DNA of 64,000 nt from Flavobacteriales bacterium (GTDB lineage: Bacteria > Bacteroidota > Bacteroidia > Flavobacteriales_E > Vicingaceae): the NCBI GenBank assembly GCA_020435335.1, contig JAGQZT010000027.1, positions 1 to 64,000 on the forward strand, given 5' to 3'. Position 1 is the first letter of the stretch. Every line of letters starts with the position of its first letter. The translations under genes and the position numbers were made by a program. The notes beneath the pieces are model-generated. The model saw only the letters and a program-made list of their open reading frames with translations, was not told the DNA's origin and did not search any database. Shown here in pieces: positions 36,034 through 44,911 of this stretch.

Positions 36034-37491
36034 GTGAAGGATTTTGACAACATAGAAGACTGGTACAGGGACGAGCTCGAAAATTTCAATGTAGAGCCCA
36101 ACAAAGACCTGTGGCAATCCTTATCTGACGATCTGGACGCGGAGATGACTTTAACCGATGAGAACATTGGTGACTGGTATAAGCGCGAAGTGAATAAACT
36201 CGAAGAACGTCCGGATTACACCGTCTGGGAAAAATTAGCCACCAAACTGGATACAGCTTCCGTATGGGACCGGCTGGTCGTGAGCCTGAACCGATACGAA
36301 CAATGGATCTGGTGGAGAAATACCATCCTGAAAGGCACTACCATCTTGTTGCTCCTTAGCGGAAGTTACTACACCTACAATCGGTATTGGAGCTCAGATA
36401 CCGGTAATGCCGACCAGCAAAAAGTTGCACATGAAAAATCCGGTGATACAAATCAAAATCAGGTAACCGCCACAACTTCTGCTAAAACTTCGGAACACTT
36501 AACGGTGCTGGCGAATACAGAACATAAAACGGAAAGCGGTTCTACGAAAGCGGAATCATTAAGCGTTCCGACCGAACGAGCCATCACCGAAGCTAAAAAG
36601 CAACTTACTCCGAAAAGTCAGGCAGCAGCTGCTCCGGTTTTATATGCTTCCCTGAACGGTTATACCAAAGAACGAAACATGGCGAGCAAGCAAGTTTCTT
36701 CATTGGGCAATTTCCAGGACTCAAACCGGGAAGTGGTTGACATTGACCGCCGTACCATTACAGAAAAAGATATTTCACACACCTACAGCGGATCCGACTT
36801 TCTGGTTAAGAAAGAGAAAAACAGAATCGTGTTTAACAGCAAGCGGTTCTCTTCCTACTTCATCTACGGTGTGTATGCCAGAAGATTCTATTTCGGCATG
36901 AATGCCGGTGTGAAGAAACAAGGATTGATCACCAGCTTGCGATCCAATGGCCCTTTAGCCGGGTACAATCAAGTGGAATACCTCGATTTCGGATCCAACT
37001 TCGGAGTTACTGCAGGCTATATTTTATCTGACAAACTGAACCTGGAAAGCAACATCAACATCCTTTCCACCTCAGGATATGAAAGACGATTCAACGGACC
37101 GGAAAATCATTTTAATGAAAAACTGGAATTGAAGTACACAACTGTTAGTTTGCTTGCCAAAAAAATGAACACCAAATCCACATTCGACAACAAGGTGTAT
37201 TCTACCAATTTCATTGGTGGTGTTTATGCCGGTTTCCTGAATACATCCTCTCATCAACTTAACGGCACCTCCGAAGATCTGGACACCTACAACAAGCAAG
37301 ACTTCGGTATCGTATTGGGCATCGAACAAGACCGGTACATCACCAAATCCTTCATCATTACACCCGGAATCCGGTACAACCAGGGCTTGATCAACATTGC
37401 CAACGACAACAATGCCTTCAGCTCTGCCCGGAATTTCTCATTTGAATTCAATTTGGGTGTAAAATACGTGCTGCTAAAAAAATCCAACTGA
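36034..37491 (+). CDS. Putative dual-membrane-spanning anti-sigma factor (Dma-like)
   Basis: The 485-residue protein starts with GTG one base after the sigma gene's stop, so translation is coupled. The N-terminus (~1-85) holds three related short motifs, DLWQSLSDDLD, TVWEKLATKLD and SVWDRLVVSLN, the first two each preceded by I-x-D-W-Y. One hydrophobic helix follows (about 95-115, TILLLLSGSYYTY). A Ser/Thr/Lys-rich linker (~118-270) comes next. The last ~215 residues (YGVYARRFYFGMNAGV to FNLGVKYVLL) form a predicted outer-membrane beta-barrel. This layout matches the Dma proteins described in Bacteroides thetaiotaomicron, which bind a sigma factor in the cytoplasm and reach the outer membrane. 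Here the role is inferred from layout and position. Confidence 0.75.
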   Translation: MKDFDNIEDWYRDELENFNVEPNKDLWQSLSDDLDAEMTLTDENIGDWYKREVNKLEERPDYTVWEKLATKLDTASVWDRLVVSLNRYEQWIWWRNTILKGTTILLLLSGSYYTYNRYWSSDTGNADQQKVAHEKSGDTNQNQVTATTSAKTSEHLTVLANTEHKTESGSTKAESLSVPTERAITEAKKQLTPKSQAAAAPVLYASLNGYTKERNMASKQVSSLGNFQDSNREVVDIDRRTITEKDISHTYSGSDFLVKKEKNRIVFNSKRFSSYFIYGVYARRFYFGMNAGVKKQGLITSLRSNGPLAGYNQVEYLDFGSNFGVTAGYILSDKLNLESNINILSTSGYERRFNGPENHFNEKLELKYTTVSLLAKKMNTKSTFDNKVYSTNFIGGVYAGFLNTSSHQLNGTSEDLDTYNKQDFGIVLGIEQDRYITKSFIITPGIRYNQGLINIANDNNAFSSARNFSFEFNLGVKYVLLKKSN

Positions 37492-37540
37492 CCTTCCAAC
37501 CCTTTTCCTGTTCTAAACGTTTTAGTCGTAGTTGCAAAGC

Positions 37541-38005
37541 ATGATGATAACTTTTAAGAACATACTCACGGCATTCCTGTTAACCGGGATATTCTCATTG
37601 CATCCCAGTCTGAACAAAGGACCACTGAGCTACCTGCATTACCTGGTTTACGGCAACCATGTTAACTTAAGCGTAAAGGATGTAGACAGCAACCGCTTAT
37701 CCATTAAATGGTCGTGTAACAACGATCAGTCCAGCTGTAAAGAATTGGTCATCATTGAAAACGGTAAGCTGATCAATGAAATCCCCTTTGAAGCGGGCGA
37801 TCAGCAGATTGCGGTATATTACAACGACCGGCTGGTAGGTGTACTCAAACAATTTAAGGCACAAAAAAAACAGGCACATCATTACAGCTTTAGAGTAAGT
37901 AGTGACGAAGACCACATCAATTTTTCGGGAGAGATCTCCGGTCCGTCGCCATCCGTATTCTCCCGGTCGATCAGCAAAAAGGACATTCTTCTGGCCAACC
38001 TATAA
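37541..38005 (+). CDS. Small exported protein of unknown function
   Basis: The frame opens at a TTG (37532), but the ATG at 37541 (or 37544) gives a better start for a signal peptide or membrane anchor (ITFKNILTAFLLTGIFSL). The product is about 154 residues. The rest is polar with beta-strand character and one cysteine pair (SCNNDQSSCKE) that could form a disulfide outside the cytoplasm. I recognise no family. It is the third gene of the sigma/anti-sigma run, 49 nt behind it and before a terminator, so it may belong to the same transcript or be a target of the sigma factor. Confidence 0.6.
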   Translation: MMITFKNILTAFLLTGIFSLHPSLNKGPLSYLHYLVYGNHVNLSVKDVDSNRLSIKWSCNNDQSSCKELVIIENGKLINEIPFEAGDQQIAVYYNDRLVGVLKQFKAQKKQAHHYSFRVSSDEDHINFSGEISGPSPSVFSRSISKKDILLANL

Positions 38006-38022
38006 TCTGGTTTGGTGATAAC

Positions 38023-38050
38023 AAAAAAGGCGCTCGATGAGCGCCTTTTT
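38023..38050. terminator. Bidirectional terminator
   Basis: A 12-bp perfect stem (AAAAAGGCGCTC at 38024-38035 with GAGCGCCTTTTT at 38039-38050) closes a GAT triloop. Ts follow on both strands. It separates the sigma locus from the convergent atpC. Confidence 0.9.
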
Positions 38051-38070
38051 ATATTGTTATTGTTAGTGGA

Positions 38071-38364
38071 TTATTCCGCTAAAACGATGATCTTGTTGTT
38101 GTTCACCTCAACTACTCCACCTTTGATCTCGAAGGTTAACTCCTTATCGTTACTCATATCGCGCACTAATTCGCCGGATTCACTGTTCATGTGGTTTTTG
38201 CCACCTTCAGCTTGTAAAACCTTAATATGCCCTGCTTTCAGGGTAGAAACGATCGGAGCATGATCTTTCAGGATCCCGAAAGAACCGTCTGAACCGGGCA
38301 AATTCACCATATCCACTTCTCCGGAGTAAACTTTCTTTTCTGGTGTGATAATATCTAATTGCAT
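38071..38364 (-). CDS. atpC: F-type ATP synthase epsilon subunit (short form)
   Basis: The epsilon subunit joins the central stalk of F1. The 97-residue protein contains only the N-terminal beta-sandwich (DIITPEKKVYSGEVDMVNLPG, GSFGILKDHAPIVSTL) and stops at IIVLAE. The C-terminal helical hairpin, which inhibits ATP hydrolysis in E. coli (139 residues), is absent. Short epsilon subunits are known from Bacteroidota. It lies 65 nt behind atpD. Genes for the other subunits are not in the window. Confidence 0.95.
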   Translation of the reverse strand: MQLDIITPEKKVYSGEVDMVNLPGSDGSFGILKDHAPIVSTLKAGHIKVLQAEGGKNHMNSESGELVRDMSNDKELTFEIKGGVVEVNNNKIIVLAE

Positions 38365-38429
38365 GATTTAATTCAATTTCCAAAAAACAAACCTGAGTTT
38401 TTGGGTTCCGTTATTTGTTTTTTAATCGC

Positions 38430-39938
<1,509 letters not shown>

Positions 39939-40103
39939 TTACTAGTTTTATGTGATAAAAAATTGATATCTGATTTCAGACTGCGAAAGTACTATAATTT
40001 GAATTTATATAACAGGAAAAATGAGATTATTTATATTAAATATTATTACGGATATTTGTTGGCGTCTAATAATTGGTGATTTAACCCGACAAAGACCAGA
40101 AGC

Positions 40104-41030
40104 GTGAAGATCTACAAAAGCATTGAAGCATTTGATTTTACAGGGAAAACCGCTGTTACCATCGGCACGTTCGACGGCGTCCATTCCGGGCATAAAGTGA
40201 TCATCGACCGCCTGAAAAAAGCAGCGGCCGACAGCCATGCCGAAAGTGTGATTCTGACCTTTTTTCCCCACCCGAGAATGGTGCTTTATCCCGACGACAA
40301 TGAATTGCGATTACTGAACACCATAGACGAGCGCATTGAACTACTCGAAAAAGCCGGTATCGATCACCTCATCATCCATCCATTCTCCCGCGAATTTTCA
40401 CGCTTGAGTTCTACCGAATTTGTGCGCGACATCCTCGTTAATCAACTTCATGTCGCTGCTTTGGTGATCGGGTATGACCACCACTTCGGCAGAAACCGCG
40501 AAGGTTCTTTTGAACACTTACGGGAACTTGCCCCGCTATACGATTTTAAAGTTCAGGAGATCGCCGCTCAGGAAATTCAAAAAGTGAATGTGAGTTCCAC
40601 CAAAATCAGAACCTCCCTTGCTGCCGGCGAAATTAATGCCGCCAACCAATTCCTGGGTTATCATTTTTTTATGAACGGCAGGGTTGTTGAGGGAAACAAG
40701 ACCGGAAGGACCATCGGTTTTCCTACCGCCAATCTGAAAGTGGACGAATGGTACAAGCTCATTCCTGCAAAGGGTGTTTATGCCGTAAAAGTACATCTGG
40801 ATGGCAACATATTAAAAGGAATGCTTAACATTGGAAATCGGCCGACCTTGAATGGTGAGCACGAAACCATAGAGGTAAACCTGTTCGATTTTAATGAAGA
40901 TATTTATAATAAAACCCTAACCGTAGAGTTTTATGAGCGTATACGGGATGAATTCCGGTTCGAAAGCCTGGATGAACTGAAAAAACAACTGAACCTTGAT
41001 AAAGAAAAAAGCATACAAATTCTGGATTAG
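40104..41030 (+). CDS. ribF: Bifunctional riboflavin kinase / FAD synthetase
   Basis: RibF makes FMN from riboflavin and then FAD. The 308-residue protein starts with GTG (MKIYKSIEAFDF). Its N-terminal nucleotidyltransferase domain carries TIGTFDGVHSGHK (19-31) and VIGYDHHFGRNREG. The C-terminal flavokinase domain carries GRTIGFPTANL and the GVYAVKV and NIGNRPTLNGEHETIEVNLFDF segments. Its last 35 bases overlap the start of the leucine-rich-repeat gene in another frame, so the two are translationally linked. Confidence 0.95.
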   Translation: MKIYKSIEAFDFTGKTAVTIGTFDGVHSGHKVIIDRLKKAAADSHAESVILTFFPHPRMVLYPDDNELRLLNTIDERIELLEKAGIDHLIIHPFSREFSRLSSTEFVRDILVNQLHVAALVIGYDHHFGRNREGSFEHLRELAPLYDFKVQEIAAQEIQKVNVSSTKIRTSLAAGEINAANQFLGYHFFMNGRVVEGNKTGRTIGFPTANLKVDEWYKLIPAKGVYAVKVHLDGNILKGMLNIGNRPTLNGEHETIEVNLFDFNEDIYNKTLTVEFYERIRDEFRFESLDELKKQLNLDKEKSIQILD

Positions 41031-41610
41031 CATCAGCCTGCTGATCATGGCCCTTCCCGGCTACTCACAACTGCTGGACTCTGCTGCTTTTGATACGGTT
41101 CCAACCTATACCCTGCAGCAAGCCTTAAAGAAAGATCCGCTTAACGTCTATAAGCTAAAGCTAAAAAAACTGCAGTTAAAGGAAGTACCGGAAGAAATTT
41201 ATCAATTTAAAAATCTGAACGCCCTGGACCTGAGCAAGAATAAACTGAAAGAGTTTCCCCCTCGGTTAGCCGAATTCAAATACCTCCAGGAACTGGATCT
41301 GTCCGTGAATAAGATCGAAATCATCCCTAAAGAACTCGGGCAGTTGGTCCACCTCAAGGAATTCCGTGCCAACCAGAATGAGATCGTAAGCCTTCCTCCG
41401 GAAATCAAATACCTGGTAGAATTGCGCTTCATGGATTTGTGGGGAAACAACATCGGATCGCTCCCCAGTGAGATCGTTTTTTTAAAAAACACACTTAAAG
41501 AAATCGATATGCGTGTGATCCTGATGAGCGATAGCGAACACAAAAAAATTCAGGAACTCCTGCCGGACACCAAGATCAAATTCTCCAAGTCCTGCAACTG
41601 CGGGTTTTAA
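40996..41610 (+). CDS. Exported leucine-rich-repeat protein
   Basis: The gene starts with TTG inside the end of ribF. This start is supported because it opens a typical signal peptide (IKKKAYKFWISISLLIMALPGYSQ is preceded by no other usable start). The 204-residue product has about five LRR units of the L-x-x-L-x-L-S-x-N type (NALDLSKNKLKEFPPRL, LQELDLSVNKIEIIPKEL, LKEFRANQNEIVSLPPEI, LRFMDLWGNNIGSLPSEI). It ends with a short tail containing CNC. LRR domains usually bind other proteins. The location is periplasmic or surface; the partner is unknown. Confidence 0.85.
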   Translation: MIKKKAYKFWISISLLIMALPGYSQLLDSAAFDTVPTYTLQQALKKDPLNVYKLKLKKLQLKEVPEEIYQFKNLNALDLSKNKLKEFPPRLAEFKYLQELDLSVNKIEIIPKELGQLVHLKEFRANQNEIVSLPPEIKYLVELRFMDLWGNNIGSLPSEIVFLKNTLKEIDMRVILMSDSEHKKIQELLPDTKIKFSKSCNCGF

Positions 41611-41681
41611 CCCTGCCGTTTATTTTGACTTTCTTCAAAAAGTTTTAACGGATAGTGTTGTTTTAACTGCTCACGAATAGT

Positions 41682-41689
41682 TACTTTTG
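41682..41689 (+). promoter_or_regulatory. -7 promoter element with an adjacent short ORF
   Basis: A perfect TACTTTTG ends 4 nt before an ATG at 41694 that opens a 19-codon frame (stop at 41751-41753). That frame overlaps the start of the next gene (41734) in a different frame. Confidence 0.5.
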
Positions 41690-41733
41690 GGACATGAACG
41701 AACTATTGCCCTGTGCATTTCGTTTAAGTAATC

Positions 41734-42408
41734 ATGAAGTCGGAATTTCATAAAATAATACTCCTTGGTTTGATCCTGATCTTTTCAGGAGGATTCTGTG
41801 TTTGTCAACAGGAAGAGTTACCCCCTATGCCTTCAAACTTACCGGACACCGACCAGATTCTTTTTCTGAACGGGAAGGTACTCAAGGGCAAGATCACCAA
41901 CAAAACCAATTACGAGTTCAGTTTTACCGACATCTCCAACAAGTCTTTTGTAATCGACAAATACCGGGTGTTCTCCATCACCGAAAACAACAAAGAATCG
42001 ATCGTTTATGAATACGACACGCTTTCCGGAAACTTTCTGAAAGTGGAAGACATGAAATTATTTGTTTACGGCGAACGCGATGCTTACAGCTCTTACAAAC
42101 CCCATTTTGCCAACTATTCGGCCCTTGTAGTCGGCGCTGCTTCCGGTTTTATGATGCAGCACGACCAAAGCTTCGTATACCTGCCTATTCCTTTGGTTTA
42201 CACATCGGTAACCCTGCTATTCCCTACCAAAGTGAATCAAAAACGCTTGCAGGAAACCAAATACATCAAAGAAGATGAATACCTAAGAGGATATGAACGT
42301 ATTGCCCGGAGTAAACGGACCCAATCCGTTCTGAGGAACAGTGTTCTTGGCATGATCGGAGGGTACCTGATCGGGCTGGCTGTAAACGGGAATTCCGACA
42401 GCAAATAA
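41734..42408 (+). CDS. Exported/envelope protein of unknown function
   Basis: The 224-residue protein begins with a signal peptide (FHKIILLGLILIFSGGFCVCQ); the cysteines near its end could also mark a lipoprotein, but the lipobox is poor. Residues ~40-90 resemble a small beta-domain (ILFLNGKVLKGKITNKTNYEFSFTD). Two hydrophobic glycine-containing stretches follow (SALVVGAASGFMM and VLGMIGGYLIGLAV). I recognise no family. A 19-codon upstream frame overlaps its start. The UbiA-like gene follows after 7 nt, so the two are probably one operon. Confidence 0.55.
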   Translation: MKSEFHKIILLGLILIFSGGFCVCQQEELPPMPSNLPDTDQILFLNGKVLKGKITNKTNYEFSFTDISNKSFVIDKYRVFSITENNKESIVYEYDTLSGNFLKVEDMKLFVYGERDAYSSYKPHFANYSALVVGAASGFMMQHDQSFVYLPIPLVYTSVTLLFPTKVNQKRLQETKYIKEDEYLRGYERIARSKRTQSVLRNSVLGMIGGYLIGLAVNGNSDSK

Positions 42409-42415
42409 ACCTGCC

Positions 42416-43303
42416 GTGCTATTTCTCAATTCTATTATCAAACCCCTTATTTATTCCAACGTATTAGTTTCTCTTTGTGTAGCGGCCTTTACACACCTCA
42501 GCTACATCCTTAATGATTACGACCGGAGCAATATGCACACGATTCTCATCATGGTCTTTTGCTTTACCTACTGCACCTATAATTTACAACGCATCATCAA
42601 ATTTCAAAAAATAATGGCTGATGATTCCCGGTTGGGTGAACGGTTGAAATGGGTCAGAAAGCATTTATCCTTTCTCAAAATATCTTCCATCATGCTGGGA
42701 ATAGCCGGGTTGGTTTGCATCTATTTTATTGATTATGCCTGCTGGAACTTATTGATACCCATGGGCGGACTGTCCCTTTTTTATGTGGTGCCGATCGTCC
42801 CTTTTTACAAAAAAAGCCCTTCCATCAGGCAAATACCCTATTTAAAAATCTTCGTGATTGCTTTGGTCTGGACCATTGTCGTGGTCGGATTACCCTATCT
42901 GGATTCAGCTGACAACTCATCTCTAATCCCACTCCATGCTATCAGTTTGATGTTTCAAGTCCTGACTTTTTTCCTTTTTATCATAGGCATTACCATCCCT
43001 TTCGACATCAGGGATATGGATTATGATCAAAAAGAGCATTTAAAAACCATTGCCACCAAATTTGGAATATACCGCTCTACGGGATTAGCGGTTATCAGTT
43101 TATTTTTTTCTTTATGCCTTTTTGTGATTGTAACCCCACAACCAGGTCGGGTAGGGATTATTTTCGGGACATTGCTTACGGCAATTCTGGTAGGCTTGTC
43201 CTATAAAAAACGAAGTGAACTCTTTTATTCGGGCTTAATCGAAAGTACCGTCCTGATGGTTTGGGGTAGTGTGATGGTTTCTAATCTTCTTTTTTCTCTC
43301 TGA
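42416..43303 (+). CDS. UbiA-like membrane protein with a degenerate first motif
   Basis: The 295-residue protein, starting with GTG, has about eight membrane helices. It resembles UbiA prenyltransferases in the second Asp-rich loop (PFDIRDMDYDQKEHLKTIATKFG, near residues 195-217). In the place of the first motif (NDxxDxxxD) it has only YNLQRIIKFQ, with no aspartates, so prenyl-diphosphate binding as in UbiA is doubtful. It may have another substrate or none. Its 3' end overlaps the convergent hemJ by 23 bp. Confidence 0.6.
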   Translation: MLFLNSIIKPLIYSNVLVSLCVAAFTHLSYILNDYDRSNMHTILIMVFCFTYCTYNLQRIIKFQKIMADDSRLGERLKWVRKHLSFLKISSIMLGIAGLVCIYFIDYACWNLLIPMGGLSLFYVVPIVPFYKKSPSIRQIPYLKIFVIALVWTIVVVGLPYLDSADNSSLIPLHAISLMFQVLTFFLFIIGITIPFDIRDMDYDQKEHLKTIATKFGIYRSTGLAVISLFFSLCLFVIVTPQPGRVGIIFGTLLTAILVGLSYKKRSELFYSGLIESTVLMVWGSVMVSNLLFSL

Positions 43304-43832
43304 TTTTCCGGTACGCTTTCACGGCGAAATACAGAATAATTCCCAGCACCAGGAATCCGGCAATTCCCCACACCCAACTGATGTTATTTTTGAGCACCAC
43401 CAAAAAGACGATGGCAAACAGAAAGACCGTAGCCAGCTCGTTCCACAACCGGAGTTTGAAGGAAGAATAGCTTAACTGATCCTTGATCAGTTGCGTAAAC
43501 ATGCGGTGGCAGAAGAAATGATAGATGTAGAGCGCAACGACAAACAGGAGTTTGATATGCATCCAGGGCATGGTGAGCCAGGCTTTTCCGGTGGGTGTGA
43601 AGAACAACAGCCAACCGGCAAAGAAGGCCGTCAGGATCGCCGAAGGCCAGGTGATGCCATACCACAATCGTTTGCTCATCAGCTTGTATTGTTTTTGCAG
43701 GATGGCCTTTGCATCTTCTTCTTCCTCTCCCGCTTCCACATAATAGATAAACAGGCGAACAATGTAGAACAAACCGGCGAACCAGGTAACCACAAAAATG
43801 ATGTGCAATGCTTTGAGGTATGCGTATTCCAT
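43281..43832 (-). CDS. hemJ: Protoporphyrinogen oxidase HemJ (CopD-like)
   Basis: HemJ is the membrane enzyme that oxidises protoporphyrinogen IX to protoporphyrin IX. The 183-residue protein has about five helices and the family's N-terminal pattern YLKALHIIFVVTWFAGLFY (His10) with an Arg soon after, plus the WMHIKLLFVVALYIYHF region. It lies head to head with hemH, 59 bp apart, so the last two steps of heme synthesis share one intergenic region. TAATTTCG, one mismatch from the -7 consensus, ends 4 nt before its ATG. The C-terminus is strongly basic and acidic (RKIREKKED). Confidence 0.88.
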   Translation of the reverse strand: MEYAYLKALHIIFVVTWFAGLFYIVRLFIYYVEAGEEEEDAKAILQKQYKLMSKRLWYGITWPSAILTAFFAGWLLFFTPTGKAWLTMPWMHIKLLFVVALYIYHFFCHRMFTQLIKDQLSYSSFKLRLWNELATVFLFAIVFLVVLKNNISWVWGIAGFLVLGIILYFAVKAYRKIREKKED

Positions 43833-43878
43833 AAAACGAAATTAGGGATAAACTTTTTAATTCGCTGTGCTTTATGCT

Positions 43879-43886
43879 TACTTTTG
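43879..43886 (+). promoter_or_regulatory. -7 promoter element of hemH, possible leaderless start
   Basis: A perfect TACTTTTG ends 5 nt before the hemH ATG at 43892. Confidence 0.55.
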
Positions 43887-43891
43887 CTAAC

Positions 43892-44911
43892 ATGAAAAAA
43901 GGGGTGTTGATCGTTAATCTTGGGACTCCGGATAGTCCTTCGGTAAAAGATGTCAGGAACTATTTGCGTGAGTTCTTAATGGATGGCTACGTAATCGATC
44001 TGCCATTCCTTTCCCGCTGGTTGTTGGTGAATCTTATCATTGCTCCTTTCCGCGGACCCAAATCGGCTGCGGTGTATCAGAAACTGTGGACCGAAAACGG
44101 TTCGCCACTCATGCACTACGGCAAACGTGTGGAAACCTTGTTACAAGCCAAACTGGGTAACGATTACAAGGTACTTCTGGCCATGCGCTATCAGAATCCG
44201 TCGATCCGATCGGTCTTGAAACAATTCCAAGCCGAAGGCATTACCGACCTGAAAGTGATTCCGCTCTATCCGCAATATGCTTCGTCTACCACCAAATCGA
44301 GCATCGAAAAGGTAAAAGAAGAATTGAAACGCATCAAATATAATCCGCAAACAACTTTTGTAGAAACCTTTTTAAGTCACCCGAAATTCGTAGAGGTTTA
44401 TGCTGAAAATGGCTTCAAGCACTGGAACACCGGAAAATATGACAAAGTGATGTTCAGTTACCATGGTGTACCGGAAAGGCATATCCTGAAAGATTGCACA
44501 AATGGTCACTGCAAATTAGATGAAAATTGCTGTTCGGTTTACTCCGACAAAAACAGCTTGTGTTACCGTGCCGGATGTTACGAGACTTCACGCCTCATTG
44601 CCCGGGCAATGGGTTTAAAAGAAGATCAGTATGATGTGGTTTTCCAGTCGAGGCTGGAGACCCGCGCCCGCGATCCCTGGCTGAAACCTTATGCCGACCT
44701 GGTTATTGCCGACTATCCGAAGCAAGGGGTCAAAAATGTACTCGCTTTTTCTCCGTCGTTTGTGGCCGATTGTTTGGAGACAACCATAGAGGTGGGCGAA
44801 GAATTCATGGAGATTTTCCATGAAAACGGAGGAGAAAACTGGCAATTGGTGGAAAGCCTGAACGAGCACCCGAAATGGATCGAAACACTTGAAGCTTTGG
44901 CTAAATCCTGA
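43892..44911 (+). CDS. hemH: Ferrochelatase with a cysteine-rich insert
   Basis: Ferrochelatase inserts iron into protoporphyrin IX. I start at the ATG at 43892 (MKKGVLIVNLGTPDSP), which fits the family; the extra six residues from 43874 do not. The 339 residues contain the active-site histidine in SYHGVPERH and the region FQSRLETRARDPWLKPY. Between them lies a segment with six cysteines (44492-44584: DCTNGHCKLDENCC, then LCYRAGCYE). Some ferrochelatases bind a [2Fe-2S] cluster through cysteines, so a cluster is possible here. The gene overlaps the next one (YdcF) by one base. Confidence 0.95.
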   Translation: MKKGVLIVNLGTPDSPSVKDVRNYLREFLMDGYVIDLPFLSRWLLVNLIIAPFRGPKSAAVYQKLWTENGSPLMHYGKRVETLLQAKLGNDYKVLLAMRYQNPSIRSVLKQFQAEGITDLKVIPLYPQYASSTTKSSIEKVKEELKRIKYNPQTTFVETFLSHPKFVEVYAENGFKHWNTGKYDKVMFSYHGVPERHILKDCTNGHCKLDENCCSVYSDKNSLCYRAGCYETSRLIARAMGLKEDQYDVVFQSRLETRARDPWLKPYADLVIADYPKQGVKNVLAFSPSFVADCLETTIEVGEEFMEIFHENGGENWQLVESLNEHPKWIETLEALAKS

